DNA of 64,000 bases from Adiantum capillus-veneris (GCA_014529385.2 CM043953.1:110924549-110988548), one strand, 5' to 3'. Shown: positions 21,349-32,683, numbered from the stretch's first letter. Made by a program: numbers and translations. Notes: generated by a model from the sequence alone, not told the origin.

Positions 21349-22261
21349 GTCACCTCGCTTGAAGAAGGCATCACGCCTACAATGTTCATTGTTGCCTTCC
21401 CCTTGTAGTCTGGATTCTTAGCACAATGTTGGACTAGATGGTCTATCCCACAACGTTCACAAAATATGAATAATTTTCTTTGTGGACCCTTGTTTGGACA
21501 ACTTCGTTCCCAATGATCACCTCCACACTCATACCATGGACCTTCTTGTTTTACAGCTGGTGATCCAGCTAATGGTTGTTCTTGCCTTGTGAGGATGTTC
21601 TTTGAATCATACTCTTGATGATTGGCTATGAACATGAGAGTATTCGCATCAGAGTACTGGTTTCTCATGGGTTGCGGCACATGAATTGGTTGAATGTAGT
21701 TGACTATCACTCTCCCATCATTCAAAAGAGGTGGTTGTTGCCCTAGCACACGTTGTGGCTTTGGCTGAGTGTTACACCATGGAGTGGGGTGATCCCCTCC
21801 TCAAGTATTGCATATCCTCAATTGAGGATGTCGTACATTTATTTTTTGCTTGTAGTCTTGGTTTATTCTTCTAATCACCCCCTCGACCACTTGATCAATG
21901 ATTGGTTCCCAAGTAGTTTGAACATCTTGTTTTGTGGTGGGTTTGCTCTTTGGAGAAGAGGCACTACTAGTCGTGTTGTCTGTATCTTCAGTCACCTCTC
22001 CATAGGCCTTGCAATTGTCAACTAGATATAGAGCTTCTTTGGTGACTTGGTTTAATGTTGTGCGTCCTTTCAAATGTAGTTCCTTTTTGAGAGTTTCCTT
22101 CCTCAAGCCCTCTATGAAGATAACTGATAATCTCTCATCTTGCGGTAACTCTCTCACAGGACATCTATCAATGTATTGTTTGAAGCGAATCAAAGCTTCC
22201 TTCACTCTTTCATTCGTTTTTTGTTTGAAAGCGTAGATTTGGGACACTGTGTTATGTTTGA
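21349..22261 (-). pseudogene. gag: Gag of element D, C-terminal part
   Basis: A minus-strand frame with Gag features: VSQIYAFKQKTNERVKEAL, FKQYIDRCPVRELPQDERL, VIFIEGLRKETLKKELHLKG. After one TGA (21801-21803) the same frame gives two zinc-knuckle-like motifs, YECGGDHWERSCPNK (first half degenerate) and the complete CCHC CERCGIDHLVQHC, which bind element RNA. It is interrupted by element E at 21345 and resumes at 16541. A one-base shift near 22265 separates it from the upstream Gag segment. The codon at MSQIY is GTG, so no start is implied. Confidence 0.75.
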
Positions 22262-23141
22262 TTTCCTTTTTGAGAACTCCTCTACAAACTCTTGTAAGAG
22301 TTGTGCTATCTTGGGAAAATCATCTCTATTTAGTGGTTGGAACCAAGTCAAGGCTGTTCCTTCCAATGTCAATCCAAATCCCTCATACTAAGTATGGAAA
22401 TCCGCAATCTGTTCAGCTCTCAAAACTTGTTTGAAGAGTGAGACATAAGCATATGGATTCCTGACCCATCGTATTTTGTCTTGACACATTGAGCCACTTG
22501 ATATGGTCTTAATCATTGTGGTTCAATCACCATTTAACCAATTCGTGGTCTCTTGGAAAGACATCTCTCGCCCTATCCTTGATATGGTCTTAATCATTGT
22601 GGTTCAATCACCATTTAACCAATTCGTGGTGTCTTGGAAAGACATCTCTCTCCCTATCCTCTCGTCTTGGAGAGAGTCTCGGTGGAATCCTCTTTGAAGT
22701 GTACTCTGGCATCGTTTTTGGCTGAAAGTAAGTAGAGATCGCAGTACCCTTGTATGTGTATCATTTTAAGTCAATTGGATCAACAAGTTTGTACTCACGT
22801 CCATACTTATCTACCATCAAAACTTGCACTCTGTTGGCATCTGTGTACGTGAATGCATAGAGATTCTTATGGGTGGTCAACTCTCTAGCATTGGGCTCTA
22901 CACACATGTAGAAGATGTATGGATCCTTGTTTGTGAATCTATATAAGCCCTCATAAGTGTAATTTGTAAGCACTCTCATGGATTCATTGGCTTTGATGAA
23001 TCTCACGTTTGGTTTGTTGATTTGAGGATGCCCCTCCTCTATGTATTCTCCCAATCCCCCTTGTGAGGGCATTGCACCATTTCTTATGTTTTTCATGTCT
23101 CCGAGTGGAGTAGAGAACCCTGGTGGTGGATGATTTATCAT
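22262..23141 (-). pseudogene. Gag N-terminal region of element D
   Basis: ATG at 23141 (MINHPPPGFSTPLGDMK) opens about 126 codons with YEGLYRFTNKDPYIFYMCVE and VQVLMVDKYGREYKLV to a TGA at 22761-22763. The same frame then continues through an arginine-rich stretch (KRIPPRLSPRREDRERDVF) containing an in-frame 81-bp tandem duplication and several stops, towards the Gag core. This is most likely the N-terminal part of the D polyprotein; no domain recognised. Confidence 0.5.
22500..22661 (-). repeat. 81-bp tandem duplication within D gag
   Basis: Two nearly identical 81-bp units (22500-22580 and 22581-22661) beginning gatatggtcttaatcattg. Each is 27 codons long, so the frame is kept, and each unit carries the same in-frame stops. 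Confidence 0.85.
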
Positions 23142-25735
23142 GTTTAAGGCTCACTCAAAAGTCTCAAGATAGTCTCTGACAATCCCACTTTGGCTTAGTG
23201 AAACATATCCCCTTTTGCCCTTGATGAGGTCTCTCAGAAGTTAGGAATTTATGACTTTTTGGTCTCTGGAAACTAGTTTTGGGGTACCCTAAAAGTTTGG
23301 ATTTAGGAAACCTAGTAAAATTCAGGTCTAGGTGTGTGGTATTGCCCGCAAGCTTTCTTCCTAGCTATACCTGAATCAATTTGGAGTTGTGTGTCAAAAG
23401 TTAGAGCACTTTTAGTGAACTGCACTTGAAACAACACTCAAAACAGTCTCAAGACCAGAACAAAGGAACTTTGGCTTGTATCTTGGTCTCCCGAAGGTAT
23501 TTTTAGCTCAAACTTGAGATTTGGGATGTACTCAAGTATGTCTATAAGATCACCAACTCAAATGCCCCCACTATGCTGAGAGGTACATGGATCGCGATTT
23601 ATGTTCTTGTAAAAAAAAAATCTCCAAATTATCCCAAATTTTGATTGTGTGTAGACAAGGTCATATGCAAGCTATATACCAATTTTCATCAAATTATGAG
23701 ATTGAGGTACATGGATCGTGATCCATGTTCAACCACATCTGGACTTGATCTCTTGGAAGCTTGTTCCTGACTATGTCCACAAGCTAAATCTCAAATCTTT
23801 TTGGATTTGGACTTGGTTTGATAGGTCAAATGGCCAGCACTAAGTCTGCATTGCGTTTTTCAGTCTGTCACTTGTTTTGTTTCCTTTTGACCCGAATTTG
23901 CTCATTTTTTTCCAAAATTGGACTTGGGGATATGTTTTCTTGTGTAAGCACTATTGATCTGGAATGTTTCAAGTCAAGCTGTCACTATGGGTACATGGAT
24001 CACGATCCATGTTTGGAGCCCAAATTGACTTTTTTTGGTACCATCAGATTCAGCATGATTAGTAGGTCCTATGGTATCAATTTTTTTTTAAATGGACCTT
24101 TGGATTGAAGATTAGGTCAATTCTGGCACTTGCACAGAGTACTTGGTAGTTCTGGGCTTTTGGACAGGTTTTTGATATCCAAATTCAGTTTTGAAAAGAC
24201 CACTAGACTCCTGGTGATGTCCTCTAGCTATGGTGCAAGTTTGGTATCAGTGTGTGACAAAGAAACATGGATTGCGATCCATGTATCTATGTGTCAGATT
24301 ACACTGAAACCAGGCACACAGTTTGTGCTTGGCTCACTGATCACTGCTATGTGGTTTTTGTGTGATTTGTACTTGTTTACGCTAGGCAAAAATCAATTTA
24401 CAAGTCTGTTTTAGGGTTTTCACTTGAACAGTTTTTGGCCCTTTTCACCCACTTTTTTAACTTTTTTGACAAAATTTCTTTGGAGACTTTTGTTCACAAT
24501 AGTCTCTGCTACAAGCTGGAAAAGTTTCTATCCAAAAATTTCTCAAGGGTACATGGATCGTGATCCATGTTCCACCACTTTTGGATCTGAAAGTTTGGTG
24601 CAAAATGTTTTCATGAGTCACATGGATCACGATCCATGTTTGATCAAATTTTGACATGAAACTTGGTCAGATTGTAGTCCATGTTATGGTGATACTCTTC
24701 CCCAAATCTTTTTGAATGTGGATAACTTTTTCCTAGTCAAAAGTGAGTTCTTCTGTCTGCCCTGCGGTTTTTGACTAGTTTCTGTATTTGGCTATTTTGA
24801 TCAACTTTTTTCAATTTTTTGCTATAGTCCGTTTTGGAAAAGTTGTTCCAAATGATATCATGAATGTACTTGTCAAATATTAGCCCCAAATGTCGAAAGG
24901 TACATGGATCGCGATCCATGTTTGACAGCATTTTTTCATGCATTTTGTTCTGCAGGTTCTCGATGCCCTATAGAAGCTAAATGTCAACCCCTTTTTGAAT
25001 TTGGATCCCAAAATCTCAAGATTTGCTCAATTTTGTGTCTGCAATGCCTGTTTTACTATTTTTGCCCTAACGGTCAATTCTGAAGTGATTTTTGAGTTTT
25101 TCTTTCAAGCAAACTTGATCAGAGCAGTTTCTCAATGATGCTTCCTATAACTGGTCACTTTTCACCAAAAATGGTTTTTTGGGTTACATGGATCCTGATC
25201 CATGTTTCTCTACAGAATCTGGCCAAACTTCTCAGATTGCTTCTAGAGAGTATATTGATGCCTTTGATCCACAAATTTTCAAATTTGGATCACTTTTGAG
25301 CTCTCTACCATCAAATTTTCATAATTTCAGAGTTATGGTCATTTCAGTCAAAATATGGTTTTCACTTATTTTTCCTTCAATCTTTTAGCCCAAATTTGAT
25401 GATGGTAGTTTCTACTTACCCTACTCCTAAGTACTGAAATGAAACATGAAACAAAAACAAACAAAACGGTACAAAATAAAGTCGAAACGGAAAACGGAAC
25501 AACACTCTGAAAGTAATGAGAAAATCAAAGAATGAAATGCTTTTGGCTATCTCACTCACAACCCTCTTTACTTCTCAAGAATAGATCTAGCAAGTCCTCG
25601 ACTTCTAGACTCTATCAAGCACTAAACCCCGTGTCTAGCTGCTTCACTACTAAGGTGTAAATGGAATGGAAGGAAAATCTTAGAAAAAGAACGCTCTAGA
25701 TACGCACTAGGTCACTCACCATCTAAGGATCATAT
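23142..25735 (-). other. long leader of element D
   Basis: About 2.6 kb between the PBS and the first Gag ATG with no credible ORF. It contains the palindrome array described separately. Confidence 0.6.
23585..25205. repeat. periodic 20-bp palindromes in diverged ~284-bp tandem units
   Basis: Eight copies of ACATGGATC-NN-GATCCATGT start at 23585, 23709, 23993, 24265, 24551, 24620, 24902 and 25186. Spacings are 124, 284, 272, 286, 69, 282 and 284. Six have perfect arms; 23585 has two changes and 24265 one. Central pairs are GC, GT, AC, GC, GT, AC, GC, CT. Sequence between copies is similar but much more diverged: recurrent openings such as gtctgcattgcg, tctgccctgcgg and gtctgcaatgcc precede T-rich stretches. 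The palindrome is therefore better conserved than the unit carrying it. Confidence 0.9.
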
Positions 25736-25752
25736 CCCTGATAACGGCGCCA
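25736..25752 (-). promoter_or_regulatory. primer-binding site of element D
   Basis: On the minus strand TGGCGCCGTTATCAGGG starts one base after the LTR. TGGCGCCGTT is the beginning of the primer site commonly seen in Athila/Tat-type plant gypsy elements. Confidence 0.75.
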
Positions 25753-25753
25753 A

Positions 25754-26669
25754 TGTTAGCTGGTCGCCGCGACGGACGTCTGCAGCATAGCTTTCTGGCA
25801 CTAACATAATGTCAATACTCAGGGAAAGTGACTCGGATGGGGCACGGACACTCTATGAGATCGTCAATCTCATGAAGTGAACCTTAACAAGCAAACACAA
25901 CAACTCTACAAGAAAACCATCACTCAATGATCAGGGAAATCTGTCTATGTCCTTTCTCACAGCTCTAGGTCATCACGCCTTTTCGGCACTCGAATGGAGT
26001 CGAAATGCAACGAAACTTTAGGAGGAGGTCTAGGACACCTAGGGGCACTATCCTAGCAAGTCTGGTTGCAATCCAACAAGGTACCAAAATCATGATCCAT
26101 CATGAAAAAGATCCTGAAAACTGCAACAGAACTATCCAAAACTGTCGTCCTATTGTCTAAGAACACTCTCCTATGGTCAAAACGACTAAAAACAACGATT
26201 TAAGCACTCAAATCTACAATTATAGCTCACAGACGCGTAGTCGCGAACCATAGAAAAACTGACAATGCTTACACTTAATTTAAAGAGCAAAGAAAGAGGA
26301 ACACAATGCAAGTTTCGGATTTGAAAACGGTTTACCCAATCATTAACTGCGATGATTACAAGGTTGGAGCAGCTCGTAGCTTGAGCGTACGTTTTTTTGA
26401 GCTCCCTTCTTCTTCTAAAGATAAGCCTTCTTTCACGTTAAGCTTATTGACCTTTATACCTAGGGCATTCTAAATGGCCAGTGACAGGTTTACATGGAAC
26501 TTTACAAATATCATTACAACATTACAACTCAGGGAATTGATCCATTACTTTGGAATCATGATTTACACAGAGTATCACTACACTAGCTCGGACAAACTAA
26601 TAGACTACAAATGTGGTGTCCGGCTATGTGTCCAACCAGTTGGGTGCCCGTTTGATTTATCCTCAAACA
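25754..26669 (-). repeat. 5' LTR of element D (outer end tentative)
   Basis: On the plus strand it starts TGTTAGCTGGTCGCCGCGAC. It resembles the LTR at 61315 (shared GACGGACGTC, GCATAGC, AATGTCAA and AACGAAACTT blocks in the same order). The other end is placed at CTCAAACA (26669) only because it ends in CA; with no second copy it cannot be confirmed. Confidence 0.55.
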
Positions 26670-27409
26670 GGGCATTACCAGTAGTTGTCTTAGTCCATGT
26701 TTTCTAATTGCATAGGGTGATAATAGCCATCCTTTAGGCTATTGATGCAAAAATAGAGATGTGTTTTAGAACTCCTTGTAGCGTCCATAGGTGTATTGAT
26801 ATGCATATCAATAATATCAATGGTGATATTGATGCACATAGCAGACTCAAATGACCAAACTAGTTTGGAGCTTATTTGTGGCAAGAAGCAGACCCACTTC
26901 CCCCTTTGTGCTACAAGTAAGCATTGACTCTCTCTCTTTCACTATTTCTCTCTCTCTCTTATATGTAGTTGTGCACAAATTACACACACACACTTGGTCA
27001 CTTTACTTTACCATTAGGAAGAGCATGAGATATAGGAAGGCTAAATCCTTCAATAGTGATTGGTAGGGTCACATTAGGCTCATCACTTTCAAAGTTTTGT
27101 CCCAAATTTCTAATAGATATCTCAATAATAGGCTTTCATCTAGGTAGGGCTATGGATCAAAGCATTCCTCCTCAATTGGAATTTCATTGGGCCTATCCAT
27201 TTGCACAAATCATGGTAGTTTAACTTTTATTTCTCCATTAAGAAGGGCCTAAAGAGCTAGGAATAGCTTGATATCTCCCTACAATTGAGACATGATGCAG
27301 GTGAGGACTCTATCTTTACTTAGGAGCTTTTTTGGATTTGTTTCTATCTATCACTGACATACTTGGCCTCTGCCACTTTAGTATCAATTTATTTTAACTA
27401 TCTTATGTA
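26670..27409. other. AT-rich spacer, no gene recognised
   Basis: No open frame or retroelement motif supported. It contains a perfect 18-bp palindrome at 26795-26812 followed at once by a 7-bp-arm hairpin at 26813-26830, and a short CT-rich run near 26930. Confidence 0.45.
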
Positions 27410-27414
27410 CAAAT

Positions 27415-27736
27415 TGTAAAGAATGAGGATGCAAGAGAGATACACAAGACAAACACAAAGCACACAGAGATGGAAGGCTTCTTCTTCTTCTTCATAGAAA
27501 AGAGAGTACAAAATGACTAAGTGCTAAAGCTGAAAAGTAGCACATATGTACATGCGGTCACTAAGTGTGAACTCGCTAGAAGCGTACTAGGCTGGAACTA
27601 TAAGTGTAGTCCAGCTGTAGAATCACTGGCACAGATTCTCCGTGTCGGTCACCTAACGCGCCAGTGAGTAAATGCCGTAAGCGGCCAAGACCCGTAGTGG
27701 ATGCCAGCTCAAGGTGTAGAGCTCGACATCTCAACA
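27415..27736 (-). repeat. 3' LTR of element B
   Basis: 322 bp, plus-strand ends TGTAAAGAATG and CATCTCAACA. The purine tract AGAGGGAG (minus strand) lies just inside at 27737-27744. Confidence 0.96.
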
Positions 27737-29340
27737 CTCCCTCTCGAGCTTTGCATGTCGCAGAGTCCAAGCATAGTCCGGAAACGTCGAAGCTTCTCAG
27801 ATTCGAGGGCCTTGGTAAAGATATCCGCTATCTGCTCCTCTGTGCTGACGTAGACCAAGTCGATGTTGCCCGCCAACACTCGCTCTGGAACGTAGTGGTA
27901 ATGGACCTCTATGTGTTTGGTCCTAGCATGGAACACTGGGTTCCTAGCCAACTGCATGCTGCTGAGGTTGTCACAATGAATGACAATCTACTGGTCCACC
28001 TGCACTCCCAAGTCCTCAAGTAATGTGCGTAGCCAAGCTACCTCCCATGCCGCAACTGTTGCAGCTCTGTACTCGGCCTCTGTGCTCGATAAAGCAATCG
28101 TAGGCTGCTTTTTGCTGCTCCAAGTAACAGCAGCACTCCCAAAAGAGAACATGAAGCCACTTGTACATCTCCTATCAACAATTCTACCTGCCCAATCTGC
28201 ATCTGTATACCCATACAATGCTAATGGTGCATCTGCTGCATAGAACAATGCGTAGTCAAGAGTCCCTTGCACATACCTAAGTGTGCGTCGTACTCCATCC
28301 AAATGTGTCTTCCTCGGAAGCTGCATGAACTGACTCTCCAAGCCTACTGTGTAGCTCAAGTCTGGCCTTGTGATAGTCAAGTAGATTAGACTACCCACAA
28401 TCTTCCTGTACATATTGACATCCTCAACAACATCACCCTTCTCTGCACTCAGCTTTGCATTCACATCCAAGGGAATAGAAATCGGCTTACAATCAGCCAT
28501 ACCATACTTTGACAACATGTCCAAAGTATATTGTCTCTGTGACAGCCATACACCCTCTGGAGTCCTGATCACCTCAATGCCAAGAAAGTAGCGCAACTTG
28601 CCCAAATCTTTCATTTCAAACTCCTGTTTGAGAAGACCCTTCACATGGTCAATCTCCATAGCATTGTCACCCACAATAATAAGGTCATCTACATATATGG
28701 TAATGACCACAATCCCCACATCACTCTCACGTACATAGAGTGAATGATCAGCATGAGCTCTCCTAAAACCAATACTGACAAGATACTTAGCAATCCTGTC
28801 ATACCATGCTCTAGAGCCCTGCTTCAAACCATACAAAGCTTTGAGAAGTCTGCATACATAATCTGGGTAACCTGGATCGACATAACCAGGTGGCTGATCC
28901 ATATACACTTCCTCTTGCAGCTCACCATTCAAGAAGGCATTCTTTACATCCATTTGATGCATAATCCATCCTCTAAATGCAGCCACTGCTATGACAGCTC
29001 TCACAGTTGTCATCTTTGCCACTGGAGCAAAGGTCTCCTCATAGTCTATGCCATACGTCTGTGCATAACCCTTTGTGACCAGCCTTGCCTTGTGACGCTC
29101 AATGTTACCTTCAGCCTTATTCTTGGTTTTATACACCCATTTACAGCCAATAGCTTTCTTGCCGCTTGGCAATGGCACCAACTCCCATGTGTCATTTGCT
29201 TCCAATGCATCCATCTCTTCATCCATTGCATCATCCCAATGCACATTTCCAACTGCATCCTCAAAACATGTGGGCTCCACATCCTGTATCACCTTAGCCA
29301 TGTAGGCTTGGTGATGAGCTAGATACCCATCATAAGTCAA
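27709..29340 (-). pseudogene. pol: copia RT-RNase H of element B
   Basis: Here RT and RNase H are joined in one frame: WELVPLPSGKKAIGCKWVYK, QMDVKNAFLNGELQEEVYM, TIYVDDLIIVG (YVDD), FEMKDLGKLRYFLGIEV, then YTDADWAGRIVDRR and SSTEAEYRAATVAAWEVAW. A TAG at 27988-27990 cuts the frame where A has CAG. Beyond it the same frame still carries IVIHCDNLSSMQLARN and EEQIADIFTKALESEKL and stops at 27709 inside the LTR. This copy shows that both TAG codons of A in this region were sense codons in a relative. Confidence 0.93.
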
Positions 29341-29412
29341 TTTCTGAACTGGATTTCTGACTCTATTAGATCTGTGCGGTCCTAGGTCACTCCTTTTCCC
29401 TCTAACATCTTC

Positions 29413-30033
29413 TTATACTTTCCTTACACCAGGTGTCCTGACAGCTGGAATTACAAATTCCTCATCAAGACTTTGTTCATAACCATTTGAATCCATGTCT
29501 ACATGTGAAAAACCTGATGATGCATCAGCCATAAAGGGAGGTTCATCAACCTTTTCCTTTCCTTTTCGTGATACATTCTCTGTACCTGCTGGTGGAGTAA
29601 CCTGCGTACGTAGTCTACCATTCCATGGCTTCTCAACAGAGCCACGAGAAGAGGACTCTTGTGGTCCACTCAAAACCTGTGACTGTGGCCTCACATTTTG
29701 TACAACCACATCATCTTTTACATCAGCCCCAATAGTGCCATGTGCATTACTGTACCAGTTGCTCATCTCATCAAAGACTACATCTCTGCTCACTCGTAAT
29801 TCTCGTGTAGTAGGATTGTAGCACCTGTACCCCTTTTGTTCAAGGGAATATCCCACAAGAATACATTTCTCTGCTTTAGGATCCAATTTCCTACGCAACT
29901 CATCTGGTACATGCACGTAAGCTATGCAGCCAAACACTTTCAAGTGTGCCAAATCAGGCTTTGTACCTGTAAACTTTTCCTCGGGTGTTACATCATGCAC
30001 CGCAACTATAGGTGTCCTGTTCATAATGTACAC
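29413..30033 (-). pseudogene. pol: copia integrase C-terminal region of element B
   Basis: Continues integrase after the TAG at 30055-30057: MNRTPIVAVHDVTPEEKF, HLKVFGCIAYVHVPDELRRK, CILVGYSLEQKGYRCYN and LRVSRDVVFDEMSNWY, followed by a Ser/Gly-rich linker. It reads straight through the position of the first TAG of A. It ends at TAA 29413-29415, where A has CAA. Confidence 0.9.
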
Positions 30034-30054
30034 AGCTGTATTTACAGCTTCAGC

Positions 30055-31611
30055 CTAGAAATGATGAGGCATGTTCTTCTCATTCATCAATGCACGTGCA
30101 ACCTCTGCAATGTGCCTGTTTTTCCTTTCTGCGACCCCATTCTGTTGTGGAGTATATCTGCATGTAAACTGCTTGCGAATACCATGCATTCGCAGACAAT
30201 ATGAAAAATCATTGGAGAAGTACTCTCCCCATCCATCTGACCTCAATGTCTTGATTTGCATAACTGTCTCCTTCTCAATCATGACTTTAAAGTCTTGAAA
30301 GTGACCAAACACTTCACTTTTGTTATGCATGAAGTAGACCCATACTTTCCTTGTATGGTCATCAATGAAAGAGACATAATACCTGCAACCATGTATACTT
30401 GCAGTATCGGTTGGACCCCAAACATCTGTGTGCACCACCTCAAGTGGCTTTTTACATACATTGCGCTCATGTGGAAATGAGCCCTTTGACTGTTTTCCAA
30501 ACTGGCATGCTGCACACACTTTATGCATACCATCCACCTTGAATTTGGGCAAACCTTTTACAATCTGTTTTGATTGCATGCCGCGCAATCTCTGCTCATT
30601 GACATGGCCAATGCGTTTGTGCCAAATGTCACAATCAGCCACAACACTTGTGCCCTGTGCAAATAATGCAGATTTTACCTTAGGCATGTCTACATTTAGC
30701 GTAAACATTCTCCCCACACATTTGCCCTCTGTGATCAGCTTACAGCCATTCTGGAAATCTTCTACATAACAGCCATTTGGATTGAAGCGAACCTGCAAAC
30801 CCTGCTCAACCATTTGTCCAATAGAAACAAGATTCTTTGTAATGTTTGGGACATGAAGTACATCTGCTAAGTACTTTGATTTGCCACTCTTCGTATTTAG
30901 AGGTATGTCCCCTACATGAGCAATGGGGTGAGTTGTGTCATCTCCTGTCTGCACATAGCCTGACACATCTGGTTTGCGCATATCTCTAAACCACTCTCCA
31001 CGAGACGTCATGTGATTAGAGGCACCTGAATCCACATACCAAACATCATCTTGGGTGGAATTCTCTGCAGTCATTGTATTCATTACATGCTGCATAACAA
31101 ACATGCGCTCGTTTTTGCTGTCATCTGCATCTCTGCTAGTAGATGCATAGTTGCCCTGTTTTCTCTTTCCACTTGCTTTTCCCTTTGGACAGTCACGTGA
31201 CATGTGACCTCTTTCACCACAAGTCCAACATTCTCTGCTATCTGCAGTGTGTTGCTGCCTGCTTGATCCTGCACCACGACCTCTTTGACTCCCCCTGCCT
31301 TGAGACTGGTTTCCCCTACCACCTGTATTGTTTTGATTTGATTGAACTTCTTGAAATTGGCCCCTGCAACCCCTTGGGCCTCGACCACGACCTCTACCTC
31401 TACCTCTGTTGGAGTTAGAATAGAAGGCCTGTTCATAATTATTTCTGCCATGAGAAGAAGATGTGTCAAGGTTCTTCTCCTCCAGAATAAGCATATAAAT
31501 CAAATCTTGGAACACGGGGATGTCGTCTCTTGTATTCATGGAAGACCTGAAATGTACATACTCATCTCCTAGACCATCCAAGCATGCACGGACAATGTCA
31601 TCGTCTTCCAC
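30055..31611 (-). pseudogene. gag-pol: copia gag C-terminus, protease and integrase core of element B
   Basis: Follows a TAA at 31612-31614 (TCA in A). The CCHC knuckle CWTCGERGHMSRDC, a basic RGRGRGRGRG stretch before it, protease VWYVDSGASNHMT, integrase HKRIGHVNEQRL with CAACQFGKQSKGSF, VVHTDVWGP, IKTLRSDGWGEY and TPQQNGVAERKNRH are all present, with D, D and E kept. The segment ends at TAG 30055-30057, where A codes for Trp (HHFWDEA). Confidence 0.93.
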
Positions 31612-32043
31612 TTAGACTTTAATAGATCCAAGAGCCTCAATGATACTCTTGATCTTCAAGGCATAATCATTGATGGAGAGGTTGTTCCTCTTAACCTGAT
31701 TTAGCTCCGACTTTAGTTGAAGCTTCCTGGCCTTGGTGTTCACCTCGAACACTCTGCCTAAGTTTTTCCATGCAATGGCGGGGGTTTCACCATCCTGTAG
31801 ATAGCCTATCATGCCATCTGTGATGCTCATAGAAAGTCAATACATCACTTTGCTCTGGCCTTGTTGCCATTCCCTCAAAGCTTTCCTTTGTTCTGCTTTA
31901 GCATTTGCTTTGGGAATCTCAATAACCTTTTACATAGTCCCAATAACCTTTTCCTTTAGGAAATTTGTTATTCTGAACTTCCATGCAGGGTAGTTATTTT
32001 TCTCAAGCTTCTTAGTAACAATCTGACTGAAACCGTCAGACAT
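31612..32043 (-). pseudogene. gag: copia Gag N-terminus of element B
   Basis: Gag start ATG at 32043 (MSDGFSQIV). Compared with A there is a 20-bp deletion near 31925, a TGA replacing Trp in YWLSMS near 31838, and the TAA at 31612-31614. The segment from MSITDGMIGYLQDGE through VFEVNTKARKLQLKSELNQ to IIEALGSIKV matches A closely. Confidence 0.9.
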
Positions 32044-32344
32044 CCTGAAGCACTAAGACAAAATAGCTGCAATCTGCAAATACCTACAAATCTGTTGAAT
32101 CTGCTATCGTGGTACTTGTAACGCTTCCTACACTCAACGAGTGTCCACAGTCAAGCGTACATACAACCACTGTACTTGTACAGTAAATCTCTGTGTACTG
32201 CACTTTGGAGACCTATTCAGAAACTTGGACGATAAACCCCTAAAATGTTTTTCAGTGCGCGAGGCGCCTTCGGCATCTGGTCGTGGATTGCGAACGAAGG
32301 GATTGTGATGCTCTTGCTCTCTTAGCCTCTCTTGCCTACACCAC

Positions 32345-32356
32345 TCTCTGATACCA
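32345..32356 (-). promoter_or_regulatory. primer-binding site of element B
   Basis: TGGTATCAGAGA on the minus strand next to the 5' LTR. The last base departs from the TGGTATCAGAGC of A and H. Confidence 0.85.
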
Positions 32357-32678
32357 TGTAAAGAATGAGTATGCAAGAGAGATACACAAGACAAGCACAA
32401 AGCACACAGAGATGGAAGGCTTCTTCTTCTTCTTCACAGAAAAGAGAGTACAAAATGACTAAGTGCTAAAGCTGAAAAGTAGCACATATGTACATGCGGT
32501 CACTAAGTGTGAACTCGCTAGAAGCGTACTAGGCTGGCACTATAAGTGTAGTCCAGCTGTAGAATCACTGGCAGAGATCCTCCGTGTCGGTCACCTAACG
32601 CGCTAGTGAGTAAATGCCGTAAGCGGCCAAGACCAGTAGTGGATGCCAGCTCAAGGTGTAGAGCTCGACATCTCAACA
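32357..32678 (-). repeat. 5' LTR of element B
   Basis: 322 bp, plus-strand ends TGTAAAGAATG and CATCTCAACA, followed by the TSD CAAAT. Confidence 0.96.
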
Positions 32679-32683
32679 CAAAT

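Larger units (their letters stand above)
8190..26669 (-). mobile_element. Ty3/gypsy-like element D, 5' part, with nested C and E
   Basis: On the minus strand the order is LTR (about 26669-25754), PBS, a leader of about 2.6 kb with palindromes, gag, protease and a spacer region. The element then ends at the C' LTR, so no RT, RNase H or integrase of D is present. Two insertions interrupt it: E between 16546 and 21344, and C between 10659 and 15832. The gag-protease frame resumes on the far side of each; across C it resumes in phase. Several single stop codons break an otherwise continuous frame. The outer LTR boundary is uncertain because the partner LTR is absent. Confidence 0.72.
27415..32678 (-). 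mobile_element. Ty1/copia LTR retrotransposon B
   Basis: Complete 5264-bp element with two 322-bp LTRs, a Met-type PBS, all copia domains in order, and a TSD CAAAT at 27410-27414 and 32679-32683. It is a sister of element A. LTRs differ at about eight positions by eye. At least five premature stops disable the polyprotein, and a 20-bp deletion near 31925 breaks gag. Confidence 0.97.

Noticed and set aside
23585-25205. CRISPR-like array
   Set aside because: Repeats are palindromic and regular, but the intervening units are long and homologous to each other, the DNA is plant retroelement, and no cas genes exist.
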